Assembly (NCBI GenBank): GCA_944383855.1
Contig: CALWRB010000026.1
Coordinates: forward strand, 1 to 50,820
Direction of reading: 5' to 3'
Length of the DNA: 50,820 nucleotides
From: an uncultured Lachnospiraceae bacterium
Lineage (GTDB): Bacteria > Bacillota > Clostridia > Lachnospirales > Anaerotignaceae
Shown here: positions 1 through 8,596 of the stretch, piece after piece
Layout: every line of letters starts with the position of its first letter
Position numbering within the stretch: position 1 is the first letter of the stretch
Translations under genes and position numbers: made by a program
Notes under the pieces: generated by a model
What the model saw: only the letters and a program-made list of their open reading frames with translations
Told to the model about the DNA's origin: nothing
Databases searched by the model: none

Positions 1-50
1 AGTTTTGGTTCAATTATTTTGATATGTGTGTATTTTCTTTTTGCCATAAT

Positions 51-97
51 AAAAACCCCCTCATGTAGTTCTATTATCCTACATAAGGGGGCTTTTT
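51..97. terminator. Rho-independent terminator, probably bidirectional
   Basis: The arms at 56-68 (CCCCCTCATGTAG) and 79-91 pair over 13 positions with one mismatch around a 10-base loop. A run of A precedes the hairpin and CTTTTTG follows it, so it can stop transcription in both directions. It probably ends a gene to the left of the window and insulates the pan operon. Confidence 0.8.
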
Positions 98-190
98 GTC
101 ATTGTCCGTTTTTACTGGTTCAGTTCAAACAGAGCGCACTCTTTTTTGAACAAAACAGAAACAACTTTTGATTAAATATATTTTTCTTCA

Positions 191-219
191 TGGACACTGT
201 AGGAAGAATATGCTATATT
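191..219 (+). promoter_or_regulatory. Sigma-A promoter candidate for the DUF2520-panB-panC operon
   Basis: TGGACA (191-196), a 17-base spacer and TATATT (214-219) match the housekeeping consensus at five of six positions in each box. Transcription from about 226 would leave a leader of roughly 140 bases. The leader holds a small inverted repeat, GTATC...GATAC, and no recognisable riboswitch. Apart from the terminator at 51-97, nothing else stands out in bases 1-369. Confidence 0.5.
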
Positions 220-369
220 GTTCCAAGGATGGTATTCAAACAGAAACTGTACCGCAGGAATGATTTATTTTTTATATGCATCAGAGGGTCGTATCCCAAA
301 AGGCGGAGCGATACCAAAGACAGGTTTTTCATACTGTATCACCCATAAGAAGGAGAGGAGTGAGGCGGT

Positions 370-1272
370 ATGAAAATAGGATTCATAGGCGCCGGAAAAG
401 TAGGGTTTTCCCTCGGGAAGTACTTTCAGACACATGGGATTTGTGTGATGGGATACTACAGCCGGAGGCAGGAATCATCCAAGGAAGCAGCAGATTTTAC
501 CGATTCGAAACAGTACGATTCGATTCCGACTTTGGTGTCGGAGTGTGACACCGTTTTTCTAACGGTACCCGATGATCAAATTGTTACGGTTTGGGACAGC
601 ATGAAAGATCTGAATATAAAAAATAAAAATATTTGTCATTGCAGCGGTTCGGTTTCTTCGACCGCTTTTTTTGATGGACTGAAAACCGGTGCGTATTTTT
701 ATTCGATCCATCCATTGTATGCCGTAAGCAGCAAATACGAATCTTATTATAAGCTGCAGGAAGCGTATTTCAGCATTGAGGGTTCCGCGGAACATCTGCA
801 AGATATGACACAGATGTTGGAAAAAACAGGGTGTCGGGTTATTCCGATCACAGCAGAACAAAAAACGCTCTACCATTGCGCTGCTGTGGTAGCAAGCAAC
901 TTGGTCGTGGGGCTTTATGCACTTGCGGTGGATATTTTGGGGTACTGTGGATTCCAACAAACGGACGCAGGGAAGGCTTTGATGCCATTATTTTGCGGGA
1001 ATGCGCAAAATATCGAGATGCATGGCATAGTGGAGTCTTTGACCGGTCCGGTGGAACGGGCAGATGTCGCGACAGTTTGCCACCATCTGTCTTCACTGCG
1101 GCAAATTTCACCGGAACAGGAAAGAGAGCAGCTGATGCAGATATATTTGCTGTTGTCTGAAAAACTGGTTGAACTTGCGAAACAAAAACACCCGAACAGA
1201 GATTATGCAAAGATAATGGAGGTTATTGCAAATGAAAAATACGATTGCTACATTTCAAGCGCAAAAAGATAA
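370..1272 (+). CDS. Rossmann-like and DUF2520 domain protein
   Basis: A 300-residue protein. It opens with a dinucleotide-binding fingerprint, G7-x-G9-x-x-G12 in GFIGAGKVG, inside an N-terminal Rossmann fold of about 110 residues. The helical C-terminal half, about residues 130-260, fits the DUF2520 family, related to 6-phosphogluconate-dehydrogenase-like reductases. NAD(P)H-dependent oxidoreductase activity is therefore likely but the substrate is unknown. The gene is first in the pantothenate cluster and its last 41 bases overlap panB, so the two are cotranscribed and probably translationally coupled. A ketopantoate reductase (panE) would be expected in this pathway, and this protein has the same two-domain plan. 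It is not a recognisable PanE, so that role is only a guess. The start ATG follows a GA-rich ribosome binding site at about 350-366. Confidence 0.85.
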   Translation: MKIGFIGAGKVGFSLGKYFQTHGICVMGYYSRRQESSKEAADFTDSKQYDSIPTLVSECDTVFLTVPDDQIVTVWDSMKDLNIKNKNICHCSGSVSSTAFFDGLKTGAYFYSIHPLYAVSSKYESYYKLQEAYFSIEGSAEHLQDMTQMLEKTGCRVIPITAEQKTLYHCAAVVASNLVVGLYALAVDILGYCGFQQTDAGKALMPLFCGNAQNIEMHGIVESLTGPVERADVATVCHHLSSLRQISPEQEREQLMQIYLLLSEKLVELAKQKHPNRDYAKIMEVIANEKYDCYISSAKR

Positions 1273-2059
1273 GGGAGAAAAAATAACCATGTTGACAGTC
1301 TATGATTATTCTACGGCAAAACTGATGGACCAAGCCGGCATCAACGGTATATTGGTAGGAGATTCCCTCGGTATGGTAGTTTTAGGGTATGAAGATACGA
1401 TCCCCGTGACCATGCAGGATATGATCCATCATACGGCGGCGGTCTGCCGTGGGGCGAAAAACGCATTGGTAGTAGGAGATATGCCGTTTATGTCCTATCA
1501 GGTGTCCGTGGAGCAGGCAGTGGAAAATGCGGGCAGACTGATGAAAGAAGGTGGCTGTCAGGCGGTTAAGCTGGAAGGCGGAGCCGCGGTTTGCCCGCAG
1601 ATAAAGGCGATCGTAAACGCTTCGATCCCCGTGATGGCACATATCGGTTTGACACCCCAGTCGGTGCATTCTTTCGGCGGATTTAAGGTGCAGGGAAAAA
1701 GCGAACAAGGTGCTAAAAAGCTTTTGGAAGAAGCAAAGGCAGTGGAAGAAGCGGGCGCATTTGCTGTGGTTTTGGAATGTGTGCCGGCAAAGCTGGCAGA
1801 ACTGATCAGCAAAGAGCTGACGATCCCCACCATCGGCATTGGCGCAGGAGCAGGGTGTGATGGGCAGATCTTGGTATATCAGGATATGCTTGGAATGTTT
1901 TCTGATTTTACACCGAAATTTGTGCGCAGATTTGCCAATGTAGGCGATATGATGACAGAAGCTTTTCAAACCTATATCGCACAGGTGCAGGAAGGGTCTT
2001 TCCCTGCCGAGGAGCATACTTTTGCAATTGCGGACGATGTGATCAAGAAATTGTATTAA
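1232..2059 (+). CDS. panB: 3-methyl-2-oxobutanoate hydroxymethyltransferase
   Basis: PanB transfers a hydroxymethyl group from 5,10-methylene-tetrahydrofolate to 2-oxoisovalerate, giving ketopantoate, the first committed step to pantothenate and CoA. The 275-residue TIM-barrel protein carries the family's metal and substrate residues in [27 protein letters not shown] and [10 protein letters not shown], and the late glycine-rich [13 protein letters not shown] place the start at ATG 1232, nine bases after GGAGG (1218-1222). An in-frame TTG at 1226 is possible but sits only three bases from that site. The gene starts inside the DUF2520 gene and is followed 21 bases later by panC. No panD is present in the window. 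Confidence 0.95.
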   Translation: MKNTIATFQAQKDKGEKITMLTVYDYSTAKLMDQAGINGILVGDSLGMVVLGYEDTIPVTMQDMIHHTAAVCRGAKNALVVGDMPFMSYQVSVEQAVENAGRLMKEGGCQAVKLEGGAAVCPQIKAIVNASIPVMAHIGLTPQSVHSFGGFKVQGKSEQGAKKLLEEAKAVEEAGAFAVVLECVPAKLAELISKELTIPTIGIGAGAGCDGQILVYQDMLGMFSDFTPKFVRRFANVGDMMTEAFQTYIAQVQEGSFPAEEHTFAIADDVIKKLY

Positions 2060-2080
2060 AATTAAGGAGAAAAATGCCGT

Positions 2081-2932
2081 ATGAAAATTTTAGGAACAGT
2101 GCAGGAAACAAAACAGGAAATCAGAGCGTGGAAAAAAGCAGGTCTTTCGGTCGGCTTGGTGCCTACGATGGGATTTTTGCATGAGGGGCATTTGAGTTTG
2201 ATCCAAAGGGCAAAAAAAGAAAACGATAAAGTGGTGGTCAGTATCTTTGTCAATCCGACGCAGTTTGGCAAGGGGGAAGATTTGGAGAGCTACCCGAGGG
2301 ATCTCGAAAAAGACGCGCAGCTTTGTGAAGCGGAGGGGGTCGATTTGATTTTCCACCCCACACCGGAGGAAATGTATCCGACGGGATTCCATACCTACGT
2401 CAATGTGGAAACACTCTCGGAAACATTGTGTGGCAAGTCAAGACCAACGCATTTTCGCGGGGTTTGTACTGTAGTCAGCAAGCTGTTTCATATTGCTGCG
2501 CCGGACAGGGCTTATTTCGGTCAGAAAGATGCGCAGCAGTTGGCGATTGTCAAACGTATGGTAAGAGATTTGGATTTCGATGTTGAAGTGATCGGCTGCC
2601 CAATCATCAGAGAAAGCGATGGACTGGCAAAAAGCTCCAGAAATACATACCTGAATGAAGAACAACGGCGTGCGGCAACAGTTCTTCATCGTGCGCTGCT
2701 GTACGGGGAAACATTATTGCGCCAAGGGCAGAGGGACGTCACACAGTTGGAGAGAGAAATCCGTGCTCAAATTGAGAAGGAGCCTCTTGCCCAGATTGAT
2801 TACGTTCAGATCGTAGATGCCCTTAGTATGCAGCCTGTTCCAAAAGTAGAAGAAGAAATTCTGGTTGCCTTGGCGGTTCGCATCGGAAATACAAGGTTGA
2901 TCGATAATCTGATGTTTACGACCGAAAACTGA
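2081..2932 (+). CDS. panC: Pantothenate synthetase (pantoate--beta-alanine ligase)
   Basis: PanC condenses pantoate with beta-alanine using ATP, through a pantoyl-adenylate. The 283-residue protein is normal length. It has the HxGH nucleotidyltransferase signature in PTMGFLHEGHLSLI near residue 30 and the KMSKS-like loop in LAKSSRNTYL. A clear AAGGAGA site lies ten bases before ATG 2081. It is the last pan gene here. Since panD (aspartate decarboxylase) does not follow, beta-alanine must come from elsewhere in the genome or from uptake. No convincing terminator was seen after it. Confidence 0.96.
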   Translation: MKILGTVQETKQEIRAWKKAGLSVGLVPTMGFLHEGHLSLIQRAKKENDKVVVSIFVNPTQFGKGEDLESYPRDLEKDAQLCEAEGVDLIFHPTPEEMYPTGFHTYVNVETLSETLCGKSRPTHFRGVCTVVSKLFHIAAPDRAYFGQKDAQQLAIVKRMVRDLDFDVEVIGCPIIRESDGLAKSSRNTYLNEEQRRAATVLHRALLYGETLLRQGQRDVTQLEREIRAQIEKEPLAQIDYVQIVDALSMQPVPKVEEEILVALAVRIGNTRLIDNLMFTTEN

Positions 2933-3125
2933 TAGTTCCCAATTTATGAAAGCGGAAGGTAATTACGGAAAGCTCCTATATGAGGGTATTTTATACAGTT
3001 TTCTCCGAATTGTTTTGTTTGTTTTATACAAAAGGACGAAAATAAAAAAACACTTACGAAGAAGATTTTAATACGATACAATAGTTAAGGTTTCATTCGT
3101 TATGAAGTGTTTAGGAGGAGAAAAA

Positions 3126-3605
3126 ATGCCGCAAAATAAAAGAGAAAGCTTGATTTATTCTGTGTTGATGTGCTTTACGATGGTACTTTGGATGAGTATG
3201 TATAACGTCACGCTGCACTTAGGAGGGTTTTCCAAGGAGGTTTTAGTGAAAGGCTGGATCGGATTCCCCGTTGCGTTCGCATTTGCAATGTGCTGTGACT
3301 GGTTTTTGGTTTCCCGTATCGCAAAGGGATTTGCATTCCGCTTTTTAGTCAGACCGGATAGTACACCTTTGAAAAAAGTAATTTCTATTTCCTGCTGTAT
3401 GGTTGTGCCGATGGTAATTATCATGTCATTTTACGGCGCTTTGGAAGTTTGCATCAGAAGCGGGCAGTGGGGCAGCTTAGGAATGGTTTGGTTGACAAAT
3501 ATTCCGAAAAACTTTATCATGGCACTGCCGTTTCAGATTTTGATCGCCGGTCCGTTTGTCAGAAAAATCTTTCGGGCAGCATTTCCGGTCGATTGTGTGC
3601 AGTAA
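3126..3605 (+). CDS. DUF2798 family integral membrane protein
   Basis: A 159-residue hydrophobic protein with about four membrane segments, arranged as two similar halves (about residues 10-60 and 85-150). Each half carries the small-family pattern of DUF2798, seen here as LMCFTMVLWMSMYN and as VVPMVIIMSFYGALE. Function is unknown. ATG 3126 is chosen because AGGAGG (3113-3118) lies seven bases upstream; an earlier in-frame ATG at 3102 has no ribosome binding site. A weak -10 candidate TACAAT (3077-3082) and an inverted repeat TTCAT/ATGAA (3092-3106) lie just upstream. The gene is monocistronic, closed by a strong terminator. Confidence 0.75.
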   Translation: MPQNKRESLIYSVLMCFTMVLWMSMYNVTLHLGGFSKEVLVKGWIGFPVAFAFAMCCDWFLVSRIAKGFAFRFLVRPDSTPLKKVISISCCMVVPMVIIMSFYGALEVCIRSGQWGSLGMVWLTNIPKNFIMALPFQILIAGPFVRKIFRAAFPVDCVQ

Positions 3606-3635
3606 AATAGGAAAGATAGAGAAAGCAGTCTTTGC

Positions 3636-3659
3636 AAAAAAAGCAGAGCTGCTTTTTTT
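3636..3659. terminator. Bidirectional Rho-independent terminator
   Basis: A perfect 11-base inverted repeat (3636-3646 with 3649-3659) forms AAAAAAAGCAG / CTGCTTTTTTT. It closes the DUF2798 gene. Confidence 0.8.
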
Positions 3660-3716
3660 GTGGGGATCGGTGTTCATAAATGCAGCTGTTTTCTGTTGAA
3701 AAAAAGCGGATTTGCC

Positions 3717-3746
3717 TTGACAGACAGAATATTTTCAATGCATTAT
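3717..3746 (+). promoter_or_regulatory. Sigma-A promoter candidate for the DUF2148 gene
   Basis: A perfect -35 box TTGACA (3717-3722) is followed after 18 bases by CATTAT (3741-3746), with a TATTAT three bases further on. It lies 60 bases ahead of the DUF2148 start. Confidence 0.5.
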
Positions 3747-3805
3747 TATCTTAAGCATGAAAAAGAATAAATTTCACAAAATAAAAGGAAGGCAGGGGAA
3801 GAAAA

Positions 3806-4345
3806 ATGATGTATAGCAGTAAGGAAATGGAAGAAAAAGCGATTCTGGAAACAGCGGCAAAAATGTGTGCGGCAGCCAGAACTGCCCCGAAGGGAAAAGG
3901 TGTGGATACGATCGAAACACTGGTATTGACAGGGGACGAAAAAGAAGCGCTTGCGCAAAAGATGTTGGAAATTTCGGAACGGGAATTTCCCGGTCAGGCG
4001 GATATTTTTGCCAGAGATGCAGGCAACCTGCGTGCTTCCGCGGCAATCGTTCTGATTGGCGTCAGAAAGAATTTTATGGGTCTGACTTACTGTTCTTACT
4101 GTGGGTTTGAAAACTGCGGCGCTTGCGCGAAGGCAGGTGCAAGATGCGCGTTTGATTGGATCAATCTGGGGATCGCGCTTTCCTCTGCAGCGGCAGTTGC
4201 GGCAGATGCTCGTATTGATAACAGAATCATGTATACCGTAGGCAAAGCGGCAAGCGAAATGGGGTACACAGAAGACAAAACCGTACTTTGGCACGGTATT
4301 CCGTTAAGCACAAGCGGCAAGAGTATTTATTTTGACCGCGGTTAA
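3806..4345 (+). CDS. DUF2148 (ferredoxin-like, Cys-rich) domain protein
   Basis: A 179-residue soluble protein of the COG4739/DUF2148 group. A cysteine cluster near residues 95-112, with the pattern CSYCGFENCGACAKAGARC, gives five closely spaced cysteines that could hold an Fe-S cluster. The family is widespread in strict anaerobes and has no assigned reaction. The region after the cysteines is alanine-rich and probably helical, with a hydrophobic stretch near residues 120-135. The start ATG is preceded by GGAAGGCAGGGG; a second ATG follows immediately. It has its own promoter and may be cotranscribed with the CorA gene 62 bases downstream. A redox role is inference from the cysteines only. 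Confidence 0.8.
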   Translation: MMYSSKEMEEKAILETAAKMCAAARTAPKGKGVDTIETLVLTGDEKEALAQKMLEISEREFPGQADIFARDAGNLRASAAIVLIGVRKNFMGLTYCSYCGFENCGACAKAGARCAFDWINLGIALSSAAAVAADARIDNRIMYTVGKAASEMGYTEDKTVLWHGIPLSTSGKSIYFDRG

Positions 4346-4407
4346 GAGGAAAAGTCTGTTCTCGATGATGTTTGAAAAAGAACGCAGGGCGGAAAGAAGG
4401 CAGTCAG

Positions 4408-5307
4408 ATGCAGTATAGTATCACAGCAGAGGGCTTGCGTGAAACAACGCAGGACGAAGAAGTGTATATTTTCACAAGAGAAGAAATGGCAGATGTGATT
4501 CACGCACACGCTTTGCCGCATGCACTTTTGCAAACGGGTAATGATTTTGGTTATGCGAGAGTCGATGTGTATGACGGATGTGACAGACTTTGTCTGGATA
4601 TGATGGATTTTTCCCAAAAAGGCGGAAAAAGTGAAGGCAGAGTGATTATTCTTTTGCTGCAAGGACGGTTATACTGTTTTACCTCTGCGAAGGAAAGACT
4701 GCTGCAAAGACTGAATGATGCTACTGCGCTCAGAGAAGAAAAACTGACCGCAGATCGATTGCTTTGTCTGTTTTTATCTTTGCAGACGGTGCAGGAAGAA
4801 TTGGTGTTTGCAAAATTAGAACAGGAAATACTGCAGTTGGAGCAGTTGGTTTTGACAGATAAACGGCATGACTGCAGAAAAGAGATCCTGCATATGAGTC
4901 GCCGCTTGGTTGCGCTCAAACGATACTATGAGCAGATGTTGAATGTGTGGGACATTCTATGTGAAAACGAAAATGAGTTTTTTCAGGAAAAAACACTGCA
5001 AAGCTGCCGTAGGTTTTACCGCCAGACAGAAAGAGGACTGCAAAATGCCATCTATTTGCGGGAAAGTGTTTCTCAGGTTAGAGAGGCGTATGAGGCAGAG
5101 GTGGATATTGCGCTGAATTCCATTATGAAGGTATTTACTTTGGTCACCACCATTTTCTTTCCGTTGACATTGATCGCCGGTTGGTATGGCATGAATTTTC
5201 AGATGCCGGAATATGGTTGGAAATACGGCTATTTGTTTGCAATTTGCCTTTCTGTTTTTTCGGTGATCGCGGTCATTGCATTTTTCAGGAAAAATAAATG
5301 GCTGTGA
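4408..5307 (+). CDS. CorA-family magnesium/divalent cation channel
   Basis: A 299-residue protein with the CorA layout: a long cytoplasmic N-terminal domain rich in helices (about 1-230), then two membrane helices near the C-terminus (about 236-256 and 273-292). The signature GMN, in WYGMNFQMPE, sits at the end of the first helix and forms the ion-selectivity loop. The protein ends with a basic tail (RKNKWL), as in the family. ATG 4408 follows GAAAGAAGG by seven bases. An upstream in-frame TTG at 4372 has no ribosome binding site. Sequence similarity in the N-terminal domain is low, as is common among CorA proteins of Clostridia. The transported ion is not proven; Mg2+ or Co2+ is the family default. 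Confidence 0.88.
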   Translation: MQYSITAEGLRETTQDEEVYIFTREEMADVIHAHALPHALLQTGNDFGYARVDVYDGCDRLCLDMMDFSQKGGKSEGRVIILLLQGRLYCFTSAKERLLQRLNDATALREEKLTADRLLCLFLSLQTVQEELVFAKLEQEILQLEQLVLTDKRHDCRKEILHMSRRLVALKRYYEQMLNVWDILCENENEFFQEKTLQSCRRFYRQTERGLQNAIYLRESVSQVREAYEAEVDIALNSIMKVFTLVTTIFFPLTLIAGWYGMNFQMPEYGWKYGYLFAICLSVFSVIAVIAFFRKNKWL

Positions 5308-5332
5308 AGCACTGTTTTTCAGATAAAAACCA

Positions 5333-5360
5333 TTGACAGAACGTTTAGAAGTGATATAAT
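5333..5360 (+). promoter_or_regulatory. Sigma-A promoter of the thrS T-box transcript
   Basis: Perfect consensus boxes TTGACA (5333-5338) and TATAAT (5355-5360) are separated by 16 bases. Transcription would start at about 5367, at the 5' end of the T-box leader. Confidence 0.88.
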
Positions 5361-5365
5361 CAAAA

Positions 5366-5632
5366 AAGATAAAACGAAGAAGGGGACAGTAGTCCTTTCG
5401 CGTTGGACAGAGAAGGGCATCGGGCTGCCGTTTGGTTAGTTTTGGGTGGAAATGCCCACCATTTTGCGAAAGAGTGCGAAAACCACCCCGGAGTGGCTTT
5501 AATACAGCCCGCTGACTGCGTTATCGTCTTGAAAAAGAGTGGTTTTACAAAAACAATAAGGGTGGAACCGCGGGAGCGAATCAATCAGGCTCTCGTCCCT
5601 TTTCGAATCGGAGAAGGGACGGGAGTCTTTTT
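5366..5632 (+). promoter_or_regulatory. T-box riboswitch (threonine tRNA sensing) of thrS
   Basis: The leader has the conserved T-box sequence AGGGTGGAACCGCGGG at 5559-5574, directly before a strong terminator. Pairing of the uncharged tRNA-Thr acceptor end with the TGGAACC bulge would favour the antiterminator and turn on thrS when charged tRNA-Thr is scarce. The long upstream part (5366-5535) is the stem I region, with stable hairpins such as GGGTGGAAATGCCCACC. A possible threonine specifier ACT lies at 5515-5517 in the 3' side of stem I, but I could not fold the arm to prove it. Confidence 0.93.
5590..5632 (+). terminator. T-box regulated terminator
   Basis: CTCTCGTCCCTT (5590-5601) pairs with AAGGGACGGGAG (5614-5625), followed by TCTTTTTATTT. 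The left arm is shared with the antiterminator, which would pair it with the AAGGG...CGGGAG of the T-box. Confidence 0.88.
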
Positions 5633-5691
5633 ATTTCCTTTCCTTTTTCCCAAACACAGGAAAATCACAGTAGAAAAAGGAGAAATTCAAC

Positions 5692-7599
5692 ATGAAAATC
5701 ACACTGAAAGATGGCGTAATCAAAGAGTTTGACCGTCCTGTTTCCGTTTTGGAGATCGCACAGAGCATCAGTGAAGGACTGGCAAGAAATGCGTGTGCAG
5801 GTATCGTAAACGGGGAAGAAAAAGATCTGCGTTTTGTGGTAGAAGATGATGCGGAAGTCAGCATTGCCACATTTGATGACGAACTGGGCAAAAAGGCATT
5901 TCGCCACACGGCTTCCCATATCATGGCACAGGCGATCAAACGTCTGTATCCCGATGTAAAGCTGGCAATCGGTCCTTCTATCGCGGAAGGTTTTTACTAT
6001 GACTTTGACCGTGAAAAAGCATTCACTCCGGAAGAACTGGAAGCGATCGAAAAAGAAATGAAGGCGATCGTGAAAGAAAATCTGCCGATCGAGCGTTTTG
6101 AGCTGCCCAGAGAAGAAGCAATTCGCTTTATGCAGGAAAAAGAGGAACCTTATAAGGTAGAATTGATTCAGGATCTTCCCGAAGATGCGGTGATTTCCTT
6201 CTACAGACAGGGTGAATTTACCGATCTTTGTGCAGGTCCTCACCTGATGACTACAAAACCCGTCAAAGCGATCAAACTGACCAGTGTAGCAGGTGCTTAC
6301 TGGAGAGGCAGCGAGAAAAACAAAATGCTTTCCCGTATTTACGGCACTGCCTATACCAAAGCGAGCGATCTGGAAGCATATCTGACTATGATCGAAGAAG
6401 CAAAGAAAAGAGATCATAGAAAACTGGGCAAGGAATTAAAATTGTTTGCGCTTTTAGATGAGGGTCCCGGTTTTCCTTTCTTCCTGCCAAACGGCATGAT
6501 CGTGAAAAACGAATTACTGAACTATTGGCGTGAGATCCATAAAAAAGCAGGTTATGTGGAAGTATCCACCCCTATCATTTTGAACCGTGAATTGTGGTAC
6601 AGAAGCGGTCACTGGGAACACTACAAAAACAATATGTATACCACAGTCATTGATGAGGAAGATTATGCGGTAAAACCCATGAACTGCCCCGGTGGTATGC
6701 TGATCTACAAACAGGAAATGCATTCCTACAGAGATCTGCCGATTCGTATGGGCGAGATCGGTCTGGTACACAGACATGAAAAAAGCGGTGCGCTGCATGG
6801 TCTGATGAGAGTGCGTTGCTTTAACCAGGACGATGCGCATATCTTTATGACAGAAGATCAGATCAAAGATGAGATCAAAGGCGTAATCGATTTGATCGAC
6901 AGCGTATACAAATTGTTCGGCTTTAAATATCATGTGGAACTTTCTACCCGCCCGGAAGACAGCATGGGCTCCGACGAGGCTTGGGAATTGGCGACCAACG
7001 GTCTGCGTGACGCGTTGGACGAAAACGGAATCGAGTATGTAGTCAATGAAGGCGACGGTGCGTTCTACGGTCCTAAAATCGACTTCCATCTGGAAGATTC
7101 CATCGGCAGAACATGGCAGTGTGGTACGATCCAGCTGGATATGCAGATGCCCGAGCGTTTTGAGCTGGAGTATGTAGCAGCTGACGGTACCAAGAAACGT
7201 CCTGTTATGATCCATCGTGTATGCTTCGGCTCTGTAGAGCGTTTTATCGGTATTTTGATCGAACACTTTGCAGGTCAGTTCCCGACATGGCTGTGCCCTG
7301 TGCAGGTAAAGGTTCTGCCTATTTCCGATAAATTTATCGATTATGCAGAAAAGGTAGCTGCTGCATTTGATGAGGCAGGTATCCGTGTGAAAGTTGACCA
7401 TCGTGCAGAAAAGATCGGTTATAAGATCAGAGAAGCAAGAAATGAAAGAGTGCCTTATATCGTTGTGGTGGGCGAAAAAGATCAGGAAGCAAATAAGATC
7501 TCTTTGCGTACCAGAAAGAACGGCGAAGAAGGTCAGCAGGATCTGGCAGATGTGATCAAACGCATCAGAGAAGAAATCGATACCAGAGCAAAAGACTGA
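5692..7599 (+). CDS. thrS: Threonyl-tRNA synthetase
   Basis: This class II synthetase charges tRNA-Thr. The 635-residue protein has the full domain order: N-terminal TGS domain (1-60), the editing domain with H72-x3-H76 (HTASH) and C178-x3-H182 (CAGPH), the catalytic core with MNCPGGMLIY near residue 328 and the class II motif-2 segment RCFNQDDAHIF, and the C-terminal anticodon-binding domain after about residue 530. A ribosome binding site AAAGGAG lies before ATG 5692. Expression is controlled by the T-box leader directly upstream. Confidence 0.98.
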   Translation: MKITLKDGVIKEFDRPVSVLEIAQSISEGLARNACAGIVNGEEKDLRFVVEDDAEVSIATFDDELGKKAFRHTASHIMAQAIKRLYPDVKLAIGPSIAEGFYYDFDREKAFTPEELEAIEKEMKAIVKENLPIERFELPREEAIRFMQEKEEPYKVELIQDLPEDAVISFYRQGEFTDLCAGPHLMTTKPVKAIKLTSVAGAYWRGSEKNKMLSRIYGTAYTKASDLEAYLTMIEEAKKRDHRKLGKELKLFALLDEGPGFPFFLPNGMIVKNELLNYWREIHKKAGYVEVSTPIILNRELWYRSGHWEHYKNNMYTTVIDEEDYAVKPMNCPGGMLIYKQEMHSYRDLPIRMGEIGLVHRHEKSGALHGLMRVRCFNQDDAHIFMTEDQIKDEIKGVIDLIDSVYKLFGFKYHVELSTRPEDSMGSDEAWELATNGLRDALDENGIEYVVNEGDGAFYGPKIDFHLEDSIGRTWQCGTIQLDMQMPERFELEYVAADGTKKRPVMIHRVCFGSVERFIGILIEHFAGQFPTWLCPVQVKVLPISDKFIDYAEKVAAAFDEAGIRVKVDHRAEKIGYKIREARNERVPYIVVVGEKDQEANKISLRTRKNGEEGQQDLADVIKRIREEIDTRAKD

Positions 7600-7619
7600 G
7601 TTTTTTCTCAAATTAAGTA

Positions 7620-7648
7620 TTGACGAAGTGTGAGAGGTGTGGTATACT
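7620..7648 (+). promoter_or_regulatory. Sigma-A promoter of the infC-rpmI-rplT operon
   Basis: TTGACG (7620-7625), 17 bases, TATACT (7643-7648). It starts right after the thrS stop, so the translation operon has its own transcript with a leader of about 170 bases. Confidence 0.82.
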
Positions 7649-7654
7649 TCCTTA

Positions 7655-7783
7655 GTAAACAAAGTAGGAGTATCCGCTTCTCACCTTATGGCAAAAGGTC
7701 ACTAAGGTTTATACCATTGAGGAAAAATAGGGAAGAACCCTGTTTTTATTGTGTGCGGCGGATATTCTGCCGCACATTTTTTA
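7655..7783 (+). promoter_or_regulatory. L20 leader of infC-rpmI-rplT (autoregulatory RNA)
   Basis: The position between an own promoter and infC, the segment CCGCTTCTCACC (7674-7685), and the terminator at the end fit the L20 leader of Bacillota. In that system excess ribosomal protein L20 binds a tRNA/rRNA-like fold and causes premature termination. The identification rests on context and short sequence resemblance; no covariance search was run. Confidence 0.72.
7752..7783 (+). terminator. Leader terminator before infC
   Basis: TGTGCGGC (7752-7759) pairs with GCCGCACA (7769-7776), followed by TTTTTTATG. It is the attenuation point of the L20 leader. Confidence 0.85.
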
Positions 7784-7826
7784 TGTAATTGCTTTTTTCA
7801 GTAGAAATCATAGGAGGTGCTTGACC

Positions 7827-8333
7827 ATTACTGAATTGATGATTAACGAACAGATCAGGGACAAAGAAGTGCGTCTGATTGACGAGAACGGGGAACAGCT
7901 TGGCATTATGTCCTCTCGCGATGCGCAAAAGATCGCAGATGAAAGAAAGCTGGATCTGGTGAAGATCGCTCCCACAGCAAAGCCGCCTGTTTGCCGTATT
8001 ATGGATTATGGCAAATACAAATTTGACCAGGCAAAGAAAGAAAAAGAGGCAAGAAAGAAACAAAAGACTGTGGATGTCAAGGAGTTGCGTTTGTCCCCCA
8101 GTATCGAAGTCCATGATATTCAGGTCAAGATCAAAAAAGCAAAAGAGTTTTTGAAAAATGGGGACAAGGTAAAAGTCAGCATCCGTTTCCGTGGTCGCGA
8201 GATCGGTCATTCCAAGTCCGGTGTAGTGATTCTGGAGAACTTCGCGAAAGAAACAGAGGAATTCGGTGTGATTGACAAGGAACCCAAAATGGAAGGAAAG
8301 AGTTTGGTTATGTTCCTTGCACCCAAAAACTAA
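7827..8333 (+). CDS. infC: Translation initiation factor IF-3, ATT start
   Basis: IF-3 binds the 30S subunit, blocks premature 50S joining and checks start-codon and initiator-tRNA pairing. The 168-residue product has both domains: N-terminal ([20 protein letters not shown] onward) and C-terminal RNA-binding (from about residue 80, ending [11 protein letters not shown]). The start is ATT 7827, nine bases after AGGAGG (7812-7817). No ATG is suitably placed: ATG 7839 lies 21 bases from the site, and TTG 7821 only three. A rare start codon is known for infC in several bacteria, where it lets IF-3 repress its own translation. The codon is read as Met. Confidence 0.93.
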   Translation: MTELMINEQIRDKEVRLIDENGEQLGIMSSRDAQKIADERKLDLVKIAPTAKPPVCRIMDYGKYKFDQAKKEKEARKKQKTVDVKELRLSPSIEVHDIQVKIKKAKEFLKNGDKVKVSIRFRGREIGHSKSGVVILENFAKETEEFGVIDKEPKMEGKSLVMFLAPKN

Positions 8334-8365
8334 TACACATATTTTTATTCAGGAGGAGTACTAAC

Positions 8366-8566
8366 ATGCCTAAGTTGAAAACCAAAAAAGCAGCAGCAAA
8401 AAGATTTAAAATCACAGGCACAGGCCAGCTGAAAAGACAGAAATCCAATACACAGCATATCCTTGGCAAAAAGTCCAGAAAGAGAAAAAGAAATCTGAGA
8501 CATGCTACTACAGTAGATAAGACTGTACTGAACAGCATCAAGAAGAAACTGTTACCTTACGCATAA
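8366..8566 (+). CDS. rpmI: 50S ribosomal protein L35
   Basis: A 66-residue, very basic protein beginning [20 protein letters not shown], the typical L35 sequence and length. AGGAGG stands nine bases before ATG. It is in the conserved infC-rpmI-rplT order. Confidence 0.98.
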   Translation: MPKLKTKKAAAKRFKITGTGQLKRQKSNTQHILGKKSRKRKRNLRHATTVDKTVLNSIKKKLLPYA

Positions 8567-8596
8567 TTTTGGATCGATTTTTAGGAGGACTTTACC

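Noticed and set aside
5403..5732. Open frame of 109 codons before thrS
   Set aside because: It lies within the T-box leader and its terminator; the codons encode the conserved RNA motif, not a protein family.
5665..6417. Open frame of 250 codons opposite the thrS start
   Set aside because: Antisense shadow rich in Phe, His and Cys, overlapping the T-box terminator.
6514..7662. Long open frame of 382 codons opposite thrS
   Set aside because: A shadow of the thrS coding strand caused by codon bias; no ribosome binding site and no sensible protein composition.
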